DNA of 64,000 nt from Stenopsyche tienmushanensis (lineage: Eukaryota; Arthropoda; Insecta; Trichoptera; Stenopsychidae). Below are positions 31,021-42,737 of the stretch, piece by piece. The translations under genes were made by a program, and so were the position numbers. Each line of letters begins with the position of its first letter. Position 1 is the stretch's first letter. The notes under the pieces are model-generated. The model saw only the letters and a program-made list of their open reading frames with translations. It was not told the DNA's origin and did not search any database. The stretch is taken from NCBI GenBank assembly GCA_008973525.1, contig WACJ01000426.1:1-64000 (forward strand), in the 5' to 3' direction.

Positions 31021-33135
31021 AAAGTGTGTGTTCTAAGTAATATTTATTCAATTAAAAGCTCTTTAAGAGATGTTTATTCCACACTCTAAGTTGAACGAAA
31101 ATAATAATATATCGAGATAATGCATTCGTTTCTGATGTTTTTCTATAACACAATAATTATTGTATTTCAAAATATGTATTTGCATCTACATAAAATGTAT
31201 ATAGGCTGACTTTAATTTGGTAATTACTTATAGCGGACGCTTTTATAGGAATATGTACTGAAAAAAATCGTTTATGGAAATTTCAGTTATTCCCATTCGA
31301 GCTTTTAAGCCTCCGCGAAGCACGCAAAAGTCAAAAGAAAAATACGCCGAGATTATTCCGAGTCTCTTTTCAGATACAGACAGTGATGTTTTGAATAAAA
31401 TACCTTAAAAGTTTCAAAAGGATGCAGGCAGCGGCCAGAGGGTTGGGGGCTCATATGGCGGAGGCTTGGGGGTTGGTTTCGCCGTTTGCGCCTAAATTGC
31501 CCAACGTTGCGTGAAGCTGAAGACTTCAAAGTTCACATGCGGTTGGTGAGCTTTCGCGTACTTCCAGGACGACTTAAAGCGGCTCCTTCAAGTATCCATA
31601 ATTTTAAGCACGCCGCACTAACGGCGCTCGCTCTCGTCAAACTTTCATCAACCATTGAAATGCCGATGAGTCGTGGGGGTGTGTTCCTCCACCCCTCCAA
31701 AGTAATTTAATTCATGCTCAAGAGCGCAGGTATTTGCCTATATTCTGCTCCACAACACACTTTCTGATACTTTATAAAGATTCCTAATCTTCTCCATGAA
31801 GAGACGAAAGACGCGCTTTGAGATCATCGATTATCGTCGCTTTTTATTTTTAAAGTCGAAGCGTATACAAAAATTTGAATACTACGCAACTAATCTTCCA
31901 AGGATCAGACATGTAATTAAAATATCAAATATTGCCGACTAAATCGGAGCAAAGTTTGGAAAATAACATTCTTAAAGGTTGGATAAAAAATTCTCAACCA
32001 TAAAGCAGGAGTTTTATTAGCAGATTCCCAGTCGTTTTGGGGTTATCGTATATTCACGGTTTTATGATTTCACCTGTAAAACTTTTTCAGGTACATATTC
32101 GCGAAATGAAATACTAAAACTCAGAAACCAACTTACTAATCGCAAGTTAAACTTCGTATGTTGGAGGCTCTTTGAGCTCTCATATATAATGCTTAAAAAT
32201 GAAACGAGAGTGGATGGAAGCGAAAATCATTCCTAGTAATTTGAAACTATATATATATGTCTATAATCAAATTTAATATGCACGTATATTTTATAGCACA
32301 ACACTCTTTCTAAGTCTTATTAAGATGTCGGAGCTTAAAAACGCTTTGATAAATCGTAATAAACTACAAATTTAAAATTTGTATGCAAGATTATTGAGGA
32401 TTTCAATACATTATCTTCGATTTTTTTAATAATGAAAGGCCAACAATCAGATGCATTTATAGATATAAGAGGTTTTGATTGTATAGTACGTGATTTAGTT
32501 GTTTTAATGCTAATTGGTGAACGACAACCTTAACTTTAACAGATTTATGCATTAATACATTGTTTTCCAAGAAAGCTTTATCTTAAATAGAACTCCCGTA
32601 TATAATTGTGACATGTATTCTAACAGAAAAAGTCCTATATCATACCAGAAAACGGTCGCAATAACCTTTCCAGGGTAATAATTAGTTTTAACATTTTCAA
32701 GGGTGTTTCAATTTATAGACCTCGTTATCATTTTATCATCAAATATTCGTAAAAAAAGCTCCAAATCCCAACTGAACAACTTCAAGTTTTCTTGATAGCA
32801 TTTTCAACGAGTCTCTTTTAAAATAAAGTCAATATTCTAAGGACATAACATACACTAAACTTTTATTCTTATTTTTTGCGAACATTGTCTTAAATTTTTT
32901 TCTATGGAACTTTCGCTATTCGAGACAATTTCATTTGCTTAATTTGAAATATCAAGCAAATTAATTTTTTGGCACATCTATTCCGTTGGATATTTCATTT
33001 GTGAAGTGTTTTATACATAAATGTTGGCTTTTAATATTTACAATTTCTTATAAATTTAACAAAAACAAACAAAGGACAAAAAAGGTGCCTTGATGCTCAG
33101 TTCAGCCAACATAGTAAAAAGCCAATCTATGACAT
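31021..33135. other. Unassigned stretch with GC-rich island at 31420-31700
   Basis: The island carries a 74-codon open frame (31486-31710) of ordinary composition, with no motif. The rest is AT-rich with nothing recognisable. Confidence 0.4.
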
Positions 33136-33524
33136 TGTAGCGTAGGCGATTTACCATCCCCACGTAGTAGCGCTATTAATTTGAGCAGAATTAATTCTCA
33201 AGATTAACAGCGACATCTTCAATGTGTTATTTTGACAGCGCCATCTCTTGTGTCCCTACGGAGACATTGCACCTGCATACCGACGGATCGCTTCTTATGC
33301 GTGCACCGTTGCCAGTTTGTCCGAGTCGTCAATTAGCCTTGGCTGCGGGAGGTCGTCCTTCCTGCAGCCAGATCTCTCTCTCTCTCTTTCGTCTGGAATA
33401 AATAATTATATAGAGAAGAGTCTTTCTATTTGAAGCTCGTCTATTTTCATCTATTCGTCCAGCAACATTACAGCCCGATAAAAAAAACGGACCCATGCGC
33501 TAGCGCGGCCATCCCGACGAGCAC
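33136..33524 (+). repeat. LTR-like repeat family A, copy 2
   Basis: Begins TGTAGCGTAGGCGATTTACC and ends near CATCCCGACGAGCAC. It contains AGCCTTGGCTGCGGGAGG, a (TC)n run at about 33373, AATAAATAAT and GAAGAGTCTTTCTATT. TG at the start and AATAAA upstream of a C/T-rich end fit a solo LTR. The final CCCGACGAGCAC resembles the GACCCCGACG sequence that follows the LTR in several arthropod Gypsy-type elements, so the true LTR border may lie near 33474. No gag or pol is attached. Confidence 0.72.
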
Positions 33525-33690
33525 AATATGAACTCACGCCAGATGGGCGGGACGTATATATACGTCCTAACAAAAATGTGCGCGCCCACTGTGAGTTGCG
33601 TTACTGAAAAAGAAATTTCTCGTTTAACAGGTTAATATAGATCTCAATATACATAGACTCTTTTCACTCGTTTCTTTTGTTATACTAAAG
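33525..33690. other. Short spacer
   Basis: Between the LTR-like copy and the Tigger fragment; nothing recognised. Confidence 0.3.
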
Positions 33691-34305
33691 CAGAAGTTAT
33701 CTCTACAAAATTTATACCCAGAAATCAATGTTGTGTTTCTTCCCCCCAATACTACGTGTCTTATACAACTCATGGATCAAACGGTGATAGCTACGTTTAA
33801 ACGATATCATATGCAGTCGATAATGAATCAGGCTATCAAGGCAACTGACATGGAAGGTGGGCCTACATTAAAAGATTTCTGGAAGAACTATAATATATGG
33901 AACGCAATAAACAATATTGGAGACGCATGGGCTGAAATAAATGAGAATAAAAATAAGTCAACAATGAAAGGTTCATGGCAACAATTATGCCCACAGATGA
34001 TGAGTGATTTCATACATTTTGATGTAGCTCCAGAAACCATCACACTTGAAATAGTTCGCCTAATAAACGAACTAAACCTAGATGTTAACAATGAAGATGT
34101 TAATGTGATGATTGAATCTCATTCTGAGCCCTTGACTATTGAATTTCTAATGGACCGACAAGAGAACGAAAATAGTATACAAATTGAAAGCGAGGAAGAA
34201 GAACCAGAAGAAATCATCAAGACCTTAACAATAAAAACTATGAATGAAACTTTAACACATCTCGAGACATTTTTGAATATTGTAATATGTTTTGTGTTGA
34301 TTTAA
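33691..34305 (+). pseudogene. Tigger/jerky-type transposase, C-terminal half (190 open codons)
   Basis: Upstream of the open frame the reading is already in phase from about 33691 (KQKLSLQNLYPEINVV), then VFLPPNTTCLIQLMDQTVI carries the third catalytic aspartate (usually QPMDQGVI). ATFKRYHMQSIMNQAI, TLKDFWKNYNIWNAINNIGD, MKGSWQQLCPQMM and an acidic tail (ESEEEEPEEI) follow the standard pogo/Tigger order to a stop at 34305. The CENP-B HTH and the first two aspartates are missing. The long uninterrupted frame suggests a younger insertion than the other Tigger pieces, or recent truncation. The left break lies near 33690, after an LTR-like repeat. No TIR is recognised downstream. It differs from the 4.2-kb and 13-kb remnants and is probably another subfamily. 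Confidence 0.92.
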
Positions 34306-35441
34306 AGCAATATGTACTATTTTTTTCATGTTAGGTTTGGAACGTATACCCGTGCAAAAAATGGATCGAGTGTATACATTTTCTTCTTATCGTTTATTTG
34401 TGTTCTTTAATGCATATTTGGGATTCACGAGCGCTGTTCATGTAATGGAGTGGCTGCAGTATTTATTTATGGGCGATGGCTAAGCTGTGTTTCTTATCCT
34501 GATTTATTTGCAAGGCATTAGTAAATACACGCACGGTCACCCAAGAAAACGAATCACGCTTTTTTATTAGAATTGGCGTATTTGAAGCACAGTGGGCATC
34601 AAGACCTACAAACGTTTGTGCAACGTGAGGAAAATACGAAGAATCCGAACCGGAGGGACGTATCGCAGCACCGCGAAAAGAAGGGTAGACTCTGGAGGCT
34701 TATCCCGCGATGGCGGCATGTGTTGTTAGGGGTGGATGTAATGCGCTTTCCATGTATGTCTTCCGCGCAAATTGTTGCAAGTTTGGCGTGTTTATTTCTT
34801 CGGGTCGGCGTTGATGAGTTATGGGGCTTATAGCAGATCTGCTTTGCCGCCTAAGCCGGATGAGAGCCCAAACTCGTTCAACTTACGAACCGCTCGATGG
34901 GCACTCAGACTTGCCGAATTTCAGCTAATGTGTTGATTCAGCTCACTCGGCCGAGTGACTTCGATGCCTTCATTAAGACTATCCCAACTCGATTTAAGCT
35001 TATCCGATTAACATTTCACGTAAAAAGTTCGCTCAAAACGAGCCAGTTTATTTGAGTTTCACTCTTGGATCCTTTCAAGGATTCAATCCAATCATTTGAT
35101 TCCTCAAGAATTAATAAATAACGAAACAGTATGGGATCACTATATAAGTATCGCCAATCACCCATTAATGTGCATCTTTTTATAGATTGTCATATTAACA
35201 CACTTTAGGCGGGTGCTGACATGCGCGAACTCACTGTTGTAGGGACAAAATTGAGCATTGCGTGTGACAAAAGACTTTCACGTAAAAATTGCTATACAAC
35301 TTCGAAACTACCAAATACTTCCAAAAGAAATTTATAATAAATACTAACTATAAATACATATATCACTTGATTGACATGCTATGAAAAAATAATGGTTACT
35401 ATTCCAAAACTATACATAGTATATATTATCAGTTTTTATTC
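34306..35441. other. Unassigned stretch with GC-rich island at 34570-34920
   Basis: The island holds an 86-codon open frame (34573-34833) with no motif. It is CpG-rich compared with its flanks. Confidence 0.4.
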
Positions 35442-35620
35442 TTAACCCATTAGAGCCGGACAATGATCTATCGTCGTCGTCAATACTTGCGGAAAGTGCC
35501 AACGACGATATATTTTGTGTACGCATTAGCGTCTCTGTCAAAATAACTTTATAAAGCATTAAATGAAACTCTTGTTTTATACGTACGTATATTTTGGAAA
35601 TGCATAATTGCGACAGTGGA
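35442..35620 (+). repeat. TTAA-starting repeat, piggyBac-like end, copy 1
   Basis: Starts TTAACCCATTAGAGCCGG and shares with 57944-58125 the words CAATGATCTATCGTC, GGAAAGTGCCAACG, CGATATAT, TATGAAAC-like sequence and ATAATTGCGA, in order. TTAA followed by CCC-type ends is the hallmark of piggyBac elements. No opposite end is seen. Confidence 0.55.
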
Positions 35621-36025
35621 TCAAAATCTAAGATATATAGTACTGCGTGTCCCGCATTACGTGTGTTAATTTGAAGATTATATAATCTGGTAATGGTATA
35701 TGTTAAGGTTGGAAATTTAAATTTTCGCCCCCTCAATTAATTGACATAAATATTGCGATTTATAAAGTCCATTTAATCCAAATCCATAAATTTTATTAAA
35801 TATTATTGCTGTCAAATTAATCATTTTTGATTAAGCGCCAGTTAACCACATCGTTTAGAGGCTTTAAGAAGCAATATAAGCGTAATCGCGTGATTGCTTG
35901 AAAATTAATTGCATTTTATCTGAAAATTGTTCTGAAGGCTATGACCCAAATTGAGCGAAATCTGAAGCGGACTTTTAGAAAAGTTGCTCTGAAAGTGTCA
36001 AACAGTTCCATTTCAATTTACTCGG
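35621..36025. other. Unassigned spacer
   Basis: AT-rich sequence with no recognised content. Confidence 0.35.
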
Positions 36026-36150
36026 GGGAAGTCCCACGATTTAGCGGCTGAGCTCGTAATTCAATCATCTTGGGTTCAAATCTACAGGAGGCGTGGTGGG
36101 GCGACCACATTTTAAAAGACATGTGCACTTTATCAAAACCATATAGTCGG
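36026..36150 (+). repeat. tRNA-derived SINE, copy 2
   Basis: TTTAGCGGCTGAGCTCGTAA (A-box region), TTCAATCATCTT, the B box GGGTTCAAATC, then AGGAGGCGTGG and CGACCACATTTTAAAAGACATG. Collinear with the copies at 27365-27478 and 42738-42890. Confidence 0.82.
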
Positions 36151-36443
36151 CAATTGTTTCATTTAAGGGGTTGCAAAAATCCGATTATAAAAATAAAAAT
36201 ATTAAAAATTGATAATTTATATACGTTTGTATTTAATTGCAGGGCGCGCTTCTAATGACCATCTGGTGCGGTTTCCACGGTCGAATACGGTGACAATCGG
36301 AGACTGTCGCAGCAGCGAAGGCAACGAAATGGAATTTGAGAAATGGTAAAAATGGGGAATTTTAAATGTGGCTTGGGTAGTTGTAATTATTTTACTACAA
36401 TCTTAAAGTGCTAATTTATTTTATTTTTTAAAAACAAAAACTA

Positions 36444-36975
36444 AATGGCGGAGTTATAGTGTATCCCATTAGGAGCCATTTCTCGTGATATCAAACTGTC
36501 GAAGGTTTCTGTCGAAGAATTGTTTTTTGATTTTTATTATGTGTAGGCTGTCAACTAAGCTATAAAAAATTAAAATTTTTTAGTTAAATTTTCATATTTT
36601 TTTACCATTATCTTGATCATTTTTATCCCAAAAAAATAATGTATTTACGCGAAAACCTTAAAAATTTAGCTTTATTGACTAGATAATATTATAGTGAGAA
36701 ACATCCTAAAATTTCAGCCAGATCGATCAACAACTTTTTAAGCTACAACTGGCGAACATTTTGAAAATGTAGTTTCGAGATAATCTCGTTTAAAGTTTCA
36801 ATGCGATAAATCTATCAATTTTAGTGACTTACTGATCAATCAATGATTCCAGGCGCATATAATAGATCTTCAGCTTTCTCAAAAAGTTGATTATTTAATA
36901 TATTCATCATCTTCAAAATAAAGCTTTAGTCGTTATTAAATATCCCAGCAGTATGTTGATATTTCAATGATTTTT
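36444..36975 (-). mobile_element. MULE-like element derivative with internal deletion
   Basis: Collinear with 59923-60600: GAGTTATA near the left end, then TTTTTATTATGTGTAGGCTG, TATTATAGTGAGAAACATCC, ATTTTGAAAATGTAGTTTCG, and the coding-strand remnant FEKAEDLLYAPGI on the minus strand. About 110-120 bp present in the other copy (60388-60510) are missing, joining TTTTTGAGAAAGCTGAAG-side sequence directly to the upstream part. Similarity ends at about 36975, the same point where the 60-kb copy has its own deletion junction (60600). It has no coding capacity. Confidence 0.8.
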
Positions 36976-38230
36976 TAAATGACATAATGCGAAATTTTTA
37001 TTTGATCAGTTATCGGTGATCAATTTTGTTTCCTTGTTTGGATTGGGCGTTTAGCAAGAATTTCGGATGATCATTCGAGGATGCTTCCTGACGATCTTTT
37101 GAGGATTTATTTGCAATGCTGATGTGATTTGAAAGCTTATGGTCGACAAACTTCAAAGAAAATGTTTCTAAATGAGGTGCTTAGACTTCCACGTGTCCAC
37201 TCATAATTGTATGTGCTTTTCTAATTCTCTCTCTCAGCTGCGACCAATCGGCACACAGTCTGTCGCTGTTGATACAAAGGATTTACTATTGCAAACAGTT
37301 TGTTTTCGCAGTTCAATGGTCAAACGGTCAAATCGAATGTTCAATTTCCAATAATGCACGGCTTCTGAAACCCCCATTTTATTTCTCGCCGACACCGAAA
37401 TTACTTTATTTTTTTATTTAATCATAATAAACGAGCGGGCGAAGAGCGCTCAATGGGTTATTTGATGTGATTGCTTATCTTTTCTAGAAATGTTATTTCG
37501 ATCTATTGAATGGATTTTTAATCAGCGTGTGCGAGATTAGAAATTGTATTTTATTCGCTTTTCTAATGTGCTAATAAATTCGGCTCGATATTAAGTTCAG
37601 ACACGATATGAAAATGAATGTCAAAATGAAAGTCGGACAGTATTTCTTATTAATATTAATAAGTCGACATATTAAAATCAAATTTTAACTTAAAGACTTA
37701 TGTTTTGCTGTCAATGATCATTCATTTTCAATAAAAAATATGCATTTACAACAGCAAATTCATATTTCAATGATTCTAGACAAAACTTTTTTTAAGCTAC
37801 TTCATTTGCTTTTTATACATGGTGGAATAAAGATAGCATACAATGAAGCAAATGTTCTTAATCAATTGTTGGCCTTAACATTGTTTATATTAAATGACGA
37901 TAAAAAATAATTCAAAGCGCAAATAATTAATATAAAATTCATATTTTCTAAAAATGATAAAAAATGCGTGTTTCCTGAACCGTGTCTCAATACAATCTGA
38001 GGATAAAAGGTTTTATCTCAAATTTCATATTCAATTATATTTAAGCCTTTGTAATTTATCACGCAATGCATTTTTTTAATGATAGATTATATTTAATTTG
38101 ACACGGATAAAATTAGTTTTAGGTAATATTTACATTTAAAAAAATAATAATATCATACATATTTCATACAATTGAATGAACTTTATCGTTAATCAATCAT
38201 CAAACATGCGTGCTTATATTTTTATATATA
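36976..38230. other. Unassigned stretch
   Basis: AT-rich; no recognised gene or repeat. Confidence 0.4.
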
Positions 38231-38416
38231 CACTTAAACTTTTTTTTGTGCGGTGGATGCGTTCCGCGAATGATCGCATAAAAAAAATCGCACAAAAAAA
38301 ACTATGACTTTTTGGCAGTCACAATTCAGCGATAGCAGATGCTCTTCAAAGGAATAAAAAAATACTTTGAAAAAAAACCGCATAACTTCGAAATCGCACA
38401 AAAAGAGGTTTGAATG
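38231..38416. mobile_element. Small Tigger-type MITE (TA flanked)
   Basis: Inverted ends: CACTTAAACTTTTTTTTGTG on the left, and on the right the inverted CATTCAAACCTCTTTTTGTG. TA lies at 38229-38230 and 38417-38418. Subterminal CCGCATAAC and CGCACAAAAAA words tie it to the families at 3936-4573 and 45388-46022. At 186 bp it has no gene. A 150-codon minus-strand frame that runs through it is an artefact of the repeat. Confidence 0.78.
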
Positions 38417-39271
38417 TATATTGTAAAAAGTACTAGTATTGTGTGTCCGAGTTTCATTTTGAAATATTAAAAGGGGCTTCGAAAAAAAATCTCCAAACGT
38501 TAACCGTATAACACATATGAATAGATATTTTAGTAGAATATGTCGAATTTTGATATTCAACGGGTCCCACAGTTTGACACTCTCAACCCCTCGGACACCA
38601 AAGTCAAACGTTAAACACGGACCGGGATAGGTAGGCAGGTTCACATGTGTCGATGTGTCCGTCAAATTCAATAAAAATTCTCGCAAATGAATTTACAACC
38701 GGCGGCTCCATGCTATTCGCCTGTATTTGAACAGGACTCTGGTCGCTGTGTAAATCCTTCGCCCTTTATATACCCGTCATATTATTAATGCTACGACTGG
38801 TGCATTTGACGAAGGAATTCAAATGAAATAGTTTGATTTCCAACGAATGATTTTCCATAATTTGATTTATGGTAAATGTGCACATGTGCCGTGCCAAAAG
38901 TGTATGTTCGCATATTGGAAGATAATTGATTTAAGCTCTTAAGAAGAAATGATAAACTTACAATATAGGTGTTGTTAAGCCGGATTTTTAGTCATGTGCA
39001 ATCTTAGAATAAAATATAACATCTTAAATTCATTTTGGCAGTTTTTATTATTATTAAATAATATCATTATCAACTGCAAGCATAGGGTCTTTTCCATATT
39101 CATTCGTATCATCTGTATCAAATTTTCATTGCTTCATGCGTTCAATATTAAATGTAGCATAATTTATGCATATTGTTTTTAAAATCAATTTTTACAAAAA
39201 AAAAATACTGCTAAAAATTACAAGCCTCTAAATCAAGACGATCCTCAAACTTTGATTAAGATATTCTGCGA
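38417..39271. other. Unassigned stretch
   Basis: AT-rich with no recognised gene. Confidence 0.35.
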
Positions 39272-39475
39272 TCTTTAATGCTTTGAGTAGTGAGCTAATT
39301 TTAAATCATCATAAACTTAGATGCTATATTTCTTAGTCCACTACTTATTGTCGTACAAATCCACATATCTATCAGGGTCGTCGCAACGTGTATGAAGCTT
39401 GTACATAAATAAATAAACACTGTGGATAGCACACAATATTCGGTATTTTTTTTTGCGTAAACATAAACAATTCAC
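39272..39475 (+). repeat. Fragment related to the 57.8-kb MITE and to 51.7 kb
   Basis: The part 39280-39370 (GTAGTGAGCTAATTT, GATGCTATATTTCTTAGTCC, CGTACAAATCC) matches 57797-57890 inside the pogo MITE. The part 39400-39475 (GATAGCACACAATATTCG, GCGTAAACATAAACAATTC) is repeated inverted at about 51735-51810. These are probably pieces of one larger element. Confidence 0.65.
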
Positions 39476-39996
39476 TTGAAATCGATTAGTTATTATTCAC
39501 ATATCATTATTAGTCGATACATTTGGGTTAACGATCTATACAATCGTACGATGTACGCAAGACACTCTTCGTCTCTGTCTGTCTTCGAGCTCAATCACTG
39601 GAATTTGGACATAACATTGAATCTTACTTCTTAAGGGGTTAAATGAATATAAAATTGTACTGAAATGCTAAAAAAGCCTATGACTTTCTAGGAAACAATT
39701 GTCTCAACATTTCAAGCCAGGATTGAGCCTTCGGAAGGTTCTTGGTGGAATATTACTGCATTTATTTAATATCTGTTTAAGAACCACTGCTTTAGAGCAT
39801 TTATTAAAAGACAAGAAAAAAATATAGATGAAGTATAAAATCATTTCGATCCGCCTTTTAAAATTGAAATCATCAGATACTTTTGAATAAGGGATAGAAA
39901 ACGTGCAGAAGAAATGGGGATTTGTGTAAAAAAATTGAAAAAATAAAGCTTCAAATTGGAAAAAATAACGGATATTTTCAAAAAAAATTAATAATA
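39476..39996. other. Spacer with a hAT-like terminus
   Basis: The inverted word CAGTGGTTCTTAAACAG at 39773-39789 resembles hAT ends; a relative, CAGCGGTTCTTAAACGG, is at 53417. A 100-codon minus-strand frame at 39704-40006 has no motif. Confidence 0.4.
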
Positions 39997-40490
39997 GGAT
40001 GCCCATAAGTAATGTCGTTTTTTTGATGCAATTTTTTCTTAGCCCTAAATTGAAATTTACCTATACAAATTAATTTTTTATATTATCTATTACTTTCTGC
40101 TATCCTTCTTTTAAATCATCTGTGCCCTTGTCATAAAATTCAGAGGGTTTTAAGACCCTTTTATAGAACTGACATTCTGATCTCTCAAAAAACATACAAT
40201 ATATAATTTTTGAATGCAATAATCGTTTTTTCATCACGTTTAAATAAAATACCCAATTCTTATCACTAGTTACTAAATCAGTAAGAAATGTACTTTAATA
40301 GGTTTTAAGATGTGCCGATCATTTCTATTTTTTTTTAAATCCATCGTTGATGTTTCTTGACATACAATATATCACCATAAATCACGTAGATGTTCTTTAT
40401 AGCCCCTGTCGCTTTCTATTTCATATGGTAATGAAAAAGCGACGAAAGAGATGATGCATTTAAAAAAACGACATTATTTTCCGGGACCCC
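39997..40490 (-). mobile_element. mariner deletion derivative, TIR to TIR
   Basis: The left end GGATGCCCATAAGTAATGTC and the inverted right end GGGGTCCCGGAAAATAATGTC both continue into GTTTTTTT and a TGCA word. TA lies outside on both sides (39995-39996 and 40491-40492). The 494-bp length and the reading within identify an internally deleted mariner of a subfamily different from the ones at 6 and 23 kb. Confidence 0.88.
40075..40300 (-). pseudogene. mariner transposase remnant (first-aspartate block and C-terminus)
   Basis: On the minus strand, FLTDLVTSDKNWVFYLNVMK then KR corresponds to the mariner block around the first catalytic aspartate (usually VTGDEKW; here VTSDKNW). After a gap and frame changes the C-terminal end is read as EFYDKGTDDLKEG, a stop, QKVIDN, matching the FYxxGIxxLPERWQKVI signature that closes mariner transposases. 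The second and third aspartate blocks are absent, so a deletion of about 600 bp has brought the two conserved ends together. It lies between matched TIRs and is non-functional. The reading was recovered by eye across frames. Confidence 0.8.
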
Positions 40491-41914
40491 TAATATAAAT
40501 TAGATTGATACTGTTAACATAATAGGCATTTTGATGATGAAAATTAACAACTTTAAATGTCGTCTTTTATATCTGGTGGGATTTTGTGCTATAATATAAT
40601 TTATAGTTCTTATGGATTAACCTGATATTTTTAATGGTATTTTTTTATCTAATTATCAAATTATAATAATTAGTAGCGATAATAAAAGATTCAAATCGTG
40701 TTAGTCTTCTGTATGCATAATGTCTTATATCGTCAACAATCAATGCTGTGCACTAGCCACATCGTATAATTTTTGTGTAAATACAAGCTGGGGTCCATTG
40801 GTCTCGTCCCCTCCTCAGGGTGTTAACGTTAATATTTGATTAAGGTAAAGCGATGCATTGGCGATATATCATCGTCATTGTGTTTGTTGATTGATAAATT
40901 GTTCGTCGGCGACGGATGTCCATTTGGATGGTATGCAGAAGCCCAACATTCCCTTCTGTTGACCCAGCACGCAGACCTTCATGGTTGACTCCTCTTGTGC
41001 TATAACGGTTATTTGTCCGATGGTATGAAGGCATTGACTGAATATTGATGAATGTGTACCTCGTGTGGCTGATTCGTCTGCTAATGTGCTGAATATTTAT
41101 CAGAATTGACAGCTTACGGATGTCAACACTGTCAACGCTCATGAAATGCACGCACGCACATCTGCCCTACGTGCCTCGTATTGAAACGTGGCACATGAAA
41201 GACACGCGAGCTTCTATCACGCATGGCTTTTCACACTCAAATTGAAAAATACATGACTTTATGCTAAAAGCATAATTCAATCAAATTGCGGAATAGTTCG
41301 CCAAATTTGACAGCTTTTACGCCGTCCGACGTCGAACTCATACAACTTTTATTTCACTATTGCACGAGGCTGAGTAATGGGTAACATGCAAAATGTCTAC
41401 ATTTCCTATAATAGACCAATATTTTTGATCAAAATATTATTATAACTTACTCGAAATATGTCAAAGGAAACCTGAATGGGTCATTCGTTTTGAATTTATT
41501 ATACTTTCACTTGTCGAATTTAGAAATATTGGGGAATGATTATAGCGTCGATTGAATATCGATGCTATTATACAATCGACTATAACTTCTTATAAACGTT
41601 CTTCAAACCTTAAAGTCTTTTATTGTAGAAAGCACTCAAGTAATTGTAAGAAAATGGCAAACATAAAAAGGATAGGTCGAGACATAAGCAATGTGTTTTG
41701 GATAGTTTATATTAAGAATTTTAAAATGATTAAATTATACTTTAGACGGATTATAAACAGCAACATCTGTGACAAAACTTTAGGAATACCTTGAACCATA
41801 CGATATGATAAATCTGCACATGAAAGTGAATTGATGGCAATAAATTAGAATAAGGTGCGCAAAAAAAAAAATTCAGGTAGGCTGACAAAAATTAATCATA
41901 TATATAAAATTTAA
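40491..41914. other. Unassigned stretch
   Basis: A 103-codon minus-strand frame at 40840-41151 lies in a less AT-rich patch and has no recognisable motif. No repeats recognised. Confidence 0.4.
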
Positions 41915-42175
41915 TTATTATTTGTTCGTATGCAATGTGTTGCAATACCGTTCATCAAATTACAATAAAACTTCGTCCACTCATTGCTATAAATTGCGCG
42001 AGTAACATAGACATAGTCTTATATTAAAAAAAATAATTATGTTGTTTGTTCGTATTTTATGCGCTGCCATACCGCTAATTCGATTGCGATAAAACTTTTC
42101 CAACTTATTGTTTGCATTTTTTCAAATAATATAGATATAGTACAATTAACTTATTGTAGATATTACAAAAACATT
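41915..42175 (+). repeat. Interspersed repeat family H, copy 4
   Basis: Two modules with GCAATACCGTTCATCAAATT and GCGCTGCCATACCGCTAATT. CGCGAGTAACATAGACATAG lies between them and ATATAGATATAGTACAATTA after them, collinear with the inverted copies at 7.2 and 9.9 kb. It runs up to the Tc1 remnant. Confidence 0.75.
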
Positions 42176-42189
42176 TTGAAAAGCAATTT

Positions 42190-42729
42190 GGAAAAAAGCA
42201 GTTCGATTTTATGCATTGGACAAAGAAAGAATTATATTCTAACACGATGGAGACCTCAAGCATACTACCCGTTCCGTCAAAAAGTGGTTGAAGGAGAATA
42301 ATTGGGAAGTCCTCCATTGGCCTGTTCAGTCTCCGGACTTGAATCCAATCGAATACTTCTGGTATCAAATCAAGTGCACCCTGGCTCGATATCCAAACCA
42401 AGCGTCTTCTTGTGCAGAGCTTTGGACTTGGTTCCAAAAGGAATGGGCAACGTCACTACGGAACAATTTCAAAAGCTCGTTTCTTCAATGCCTAGTCGAT
42501 TGCAAGTCGTAATTGACGCAAAACGTGGCCCGACAAAGTGCTGATCAAAACTGTTCAAATGCTTTTTTCTATTTTGTTGTCTTACTTTTTTTTCAATTAA
42601 ATCAATAATTATACATTATCAAATATAATAGAAATACTATATTTCAAAGTCCAAATGTGTGTGATTCGACAAAAAAACGGCGCGAAAAGAAATGTTTGGA
42701 AAATATTTGAACAGTTTTGAGCGGCACTG
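42190..42729 (+). pseudogene. Tc1 element, 3' end with C-terminal transposase and TIR
   Basis: The reading starts with LDKERIIF, a CAA-to-TAA-type stop at 42240-42242, then HDGDLKHTTRSVKKWLKENN (second D), WEVLHWPVQSPDLNPIEYFW (E, 34 residues after the D), and ARYPNQASSCAELW. This is the Tc1 DD34E core and C-terminus. Near 42450 a one-base loss shifts the frame; the end continues as VTTEQFQKLVSSMPSRLQVV and IDAKRGPTKC to 42543. The 3' UTR is followed by an inverted terminus ending GCCGCTCAAAAC-type sequence reversed into CACTG at 42729, with TA beyond (42730-42731). The first half of the element, including the DNA-binding domain and first aspartate, is missing. Confidence 0.93.
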
Positions 42730-42737
42730 TACATATA

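Noticed and set aside
38234..38686. 150-codon minus-strand frame
   Set aside because: Its C-terminal third runs through a TIR-bounded MITE, and the product has no recognisable domain; the length is explained by low stop density in the repeat.
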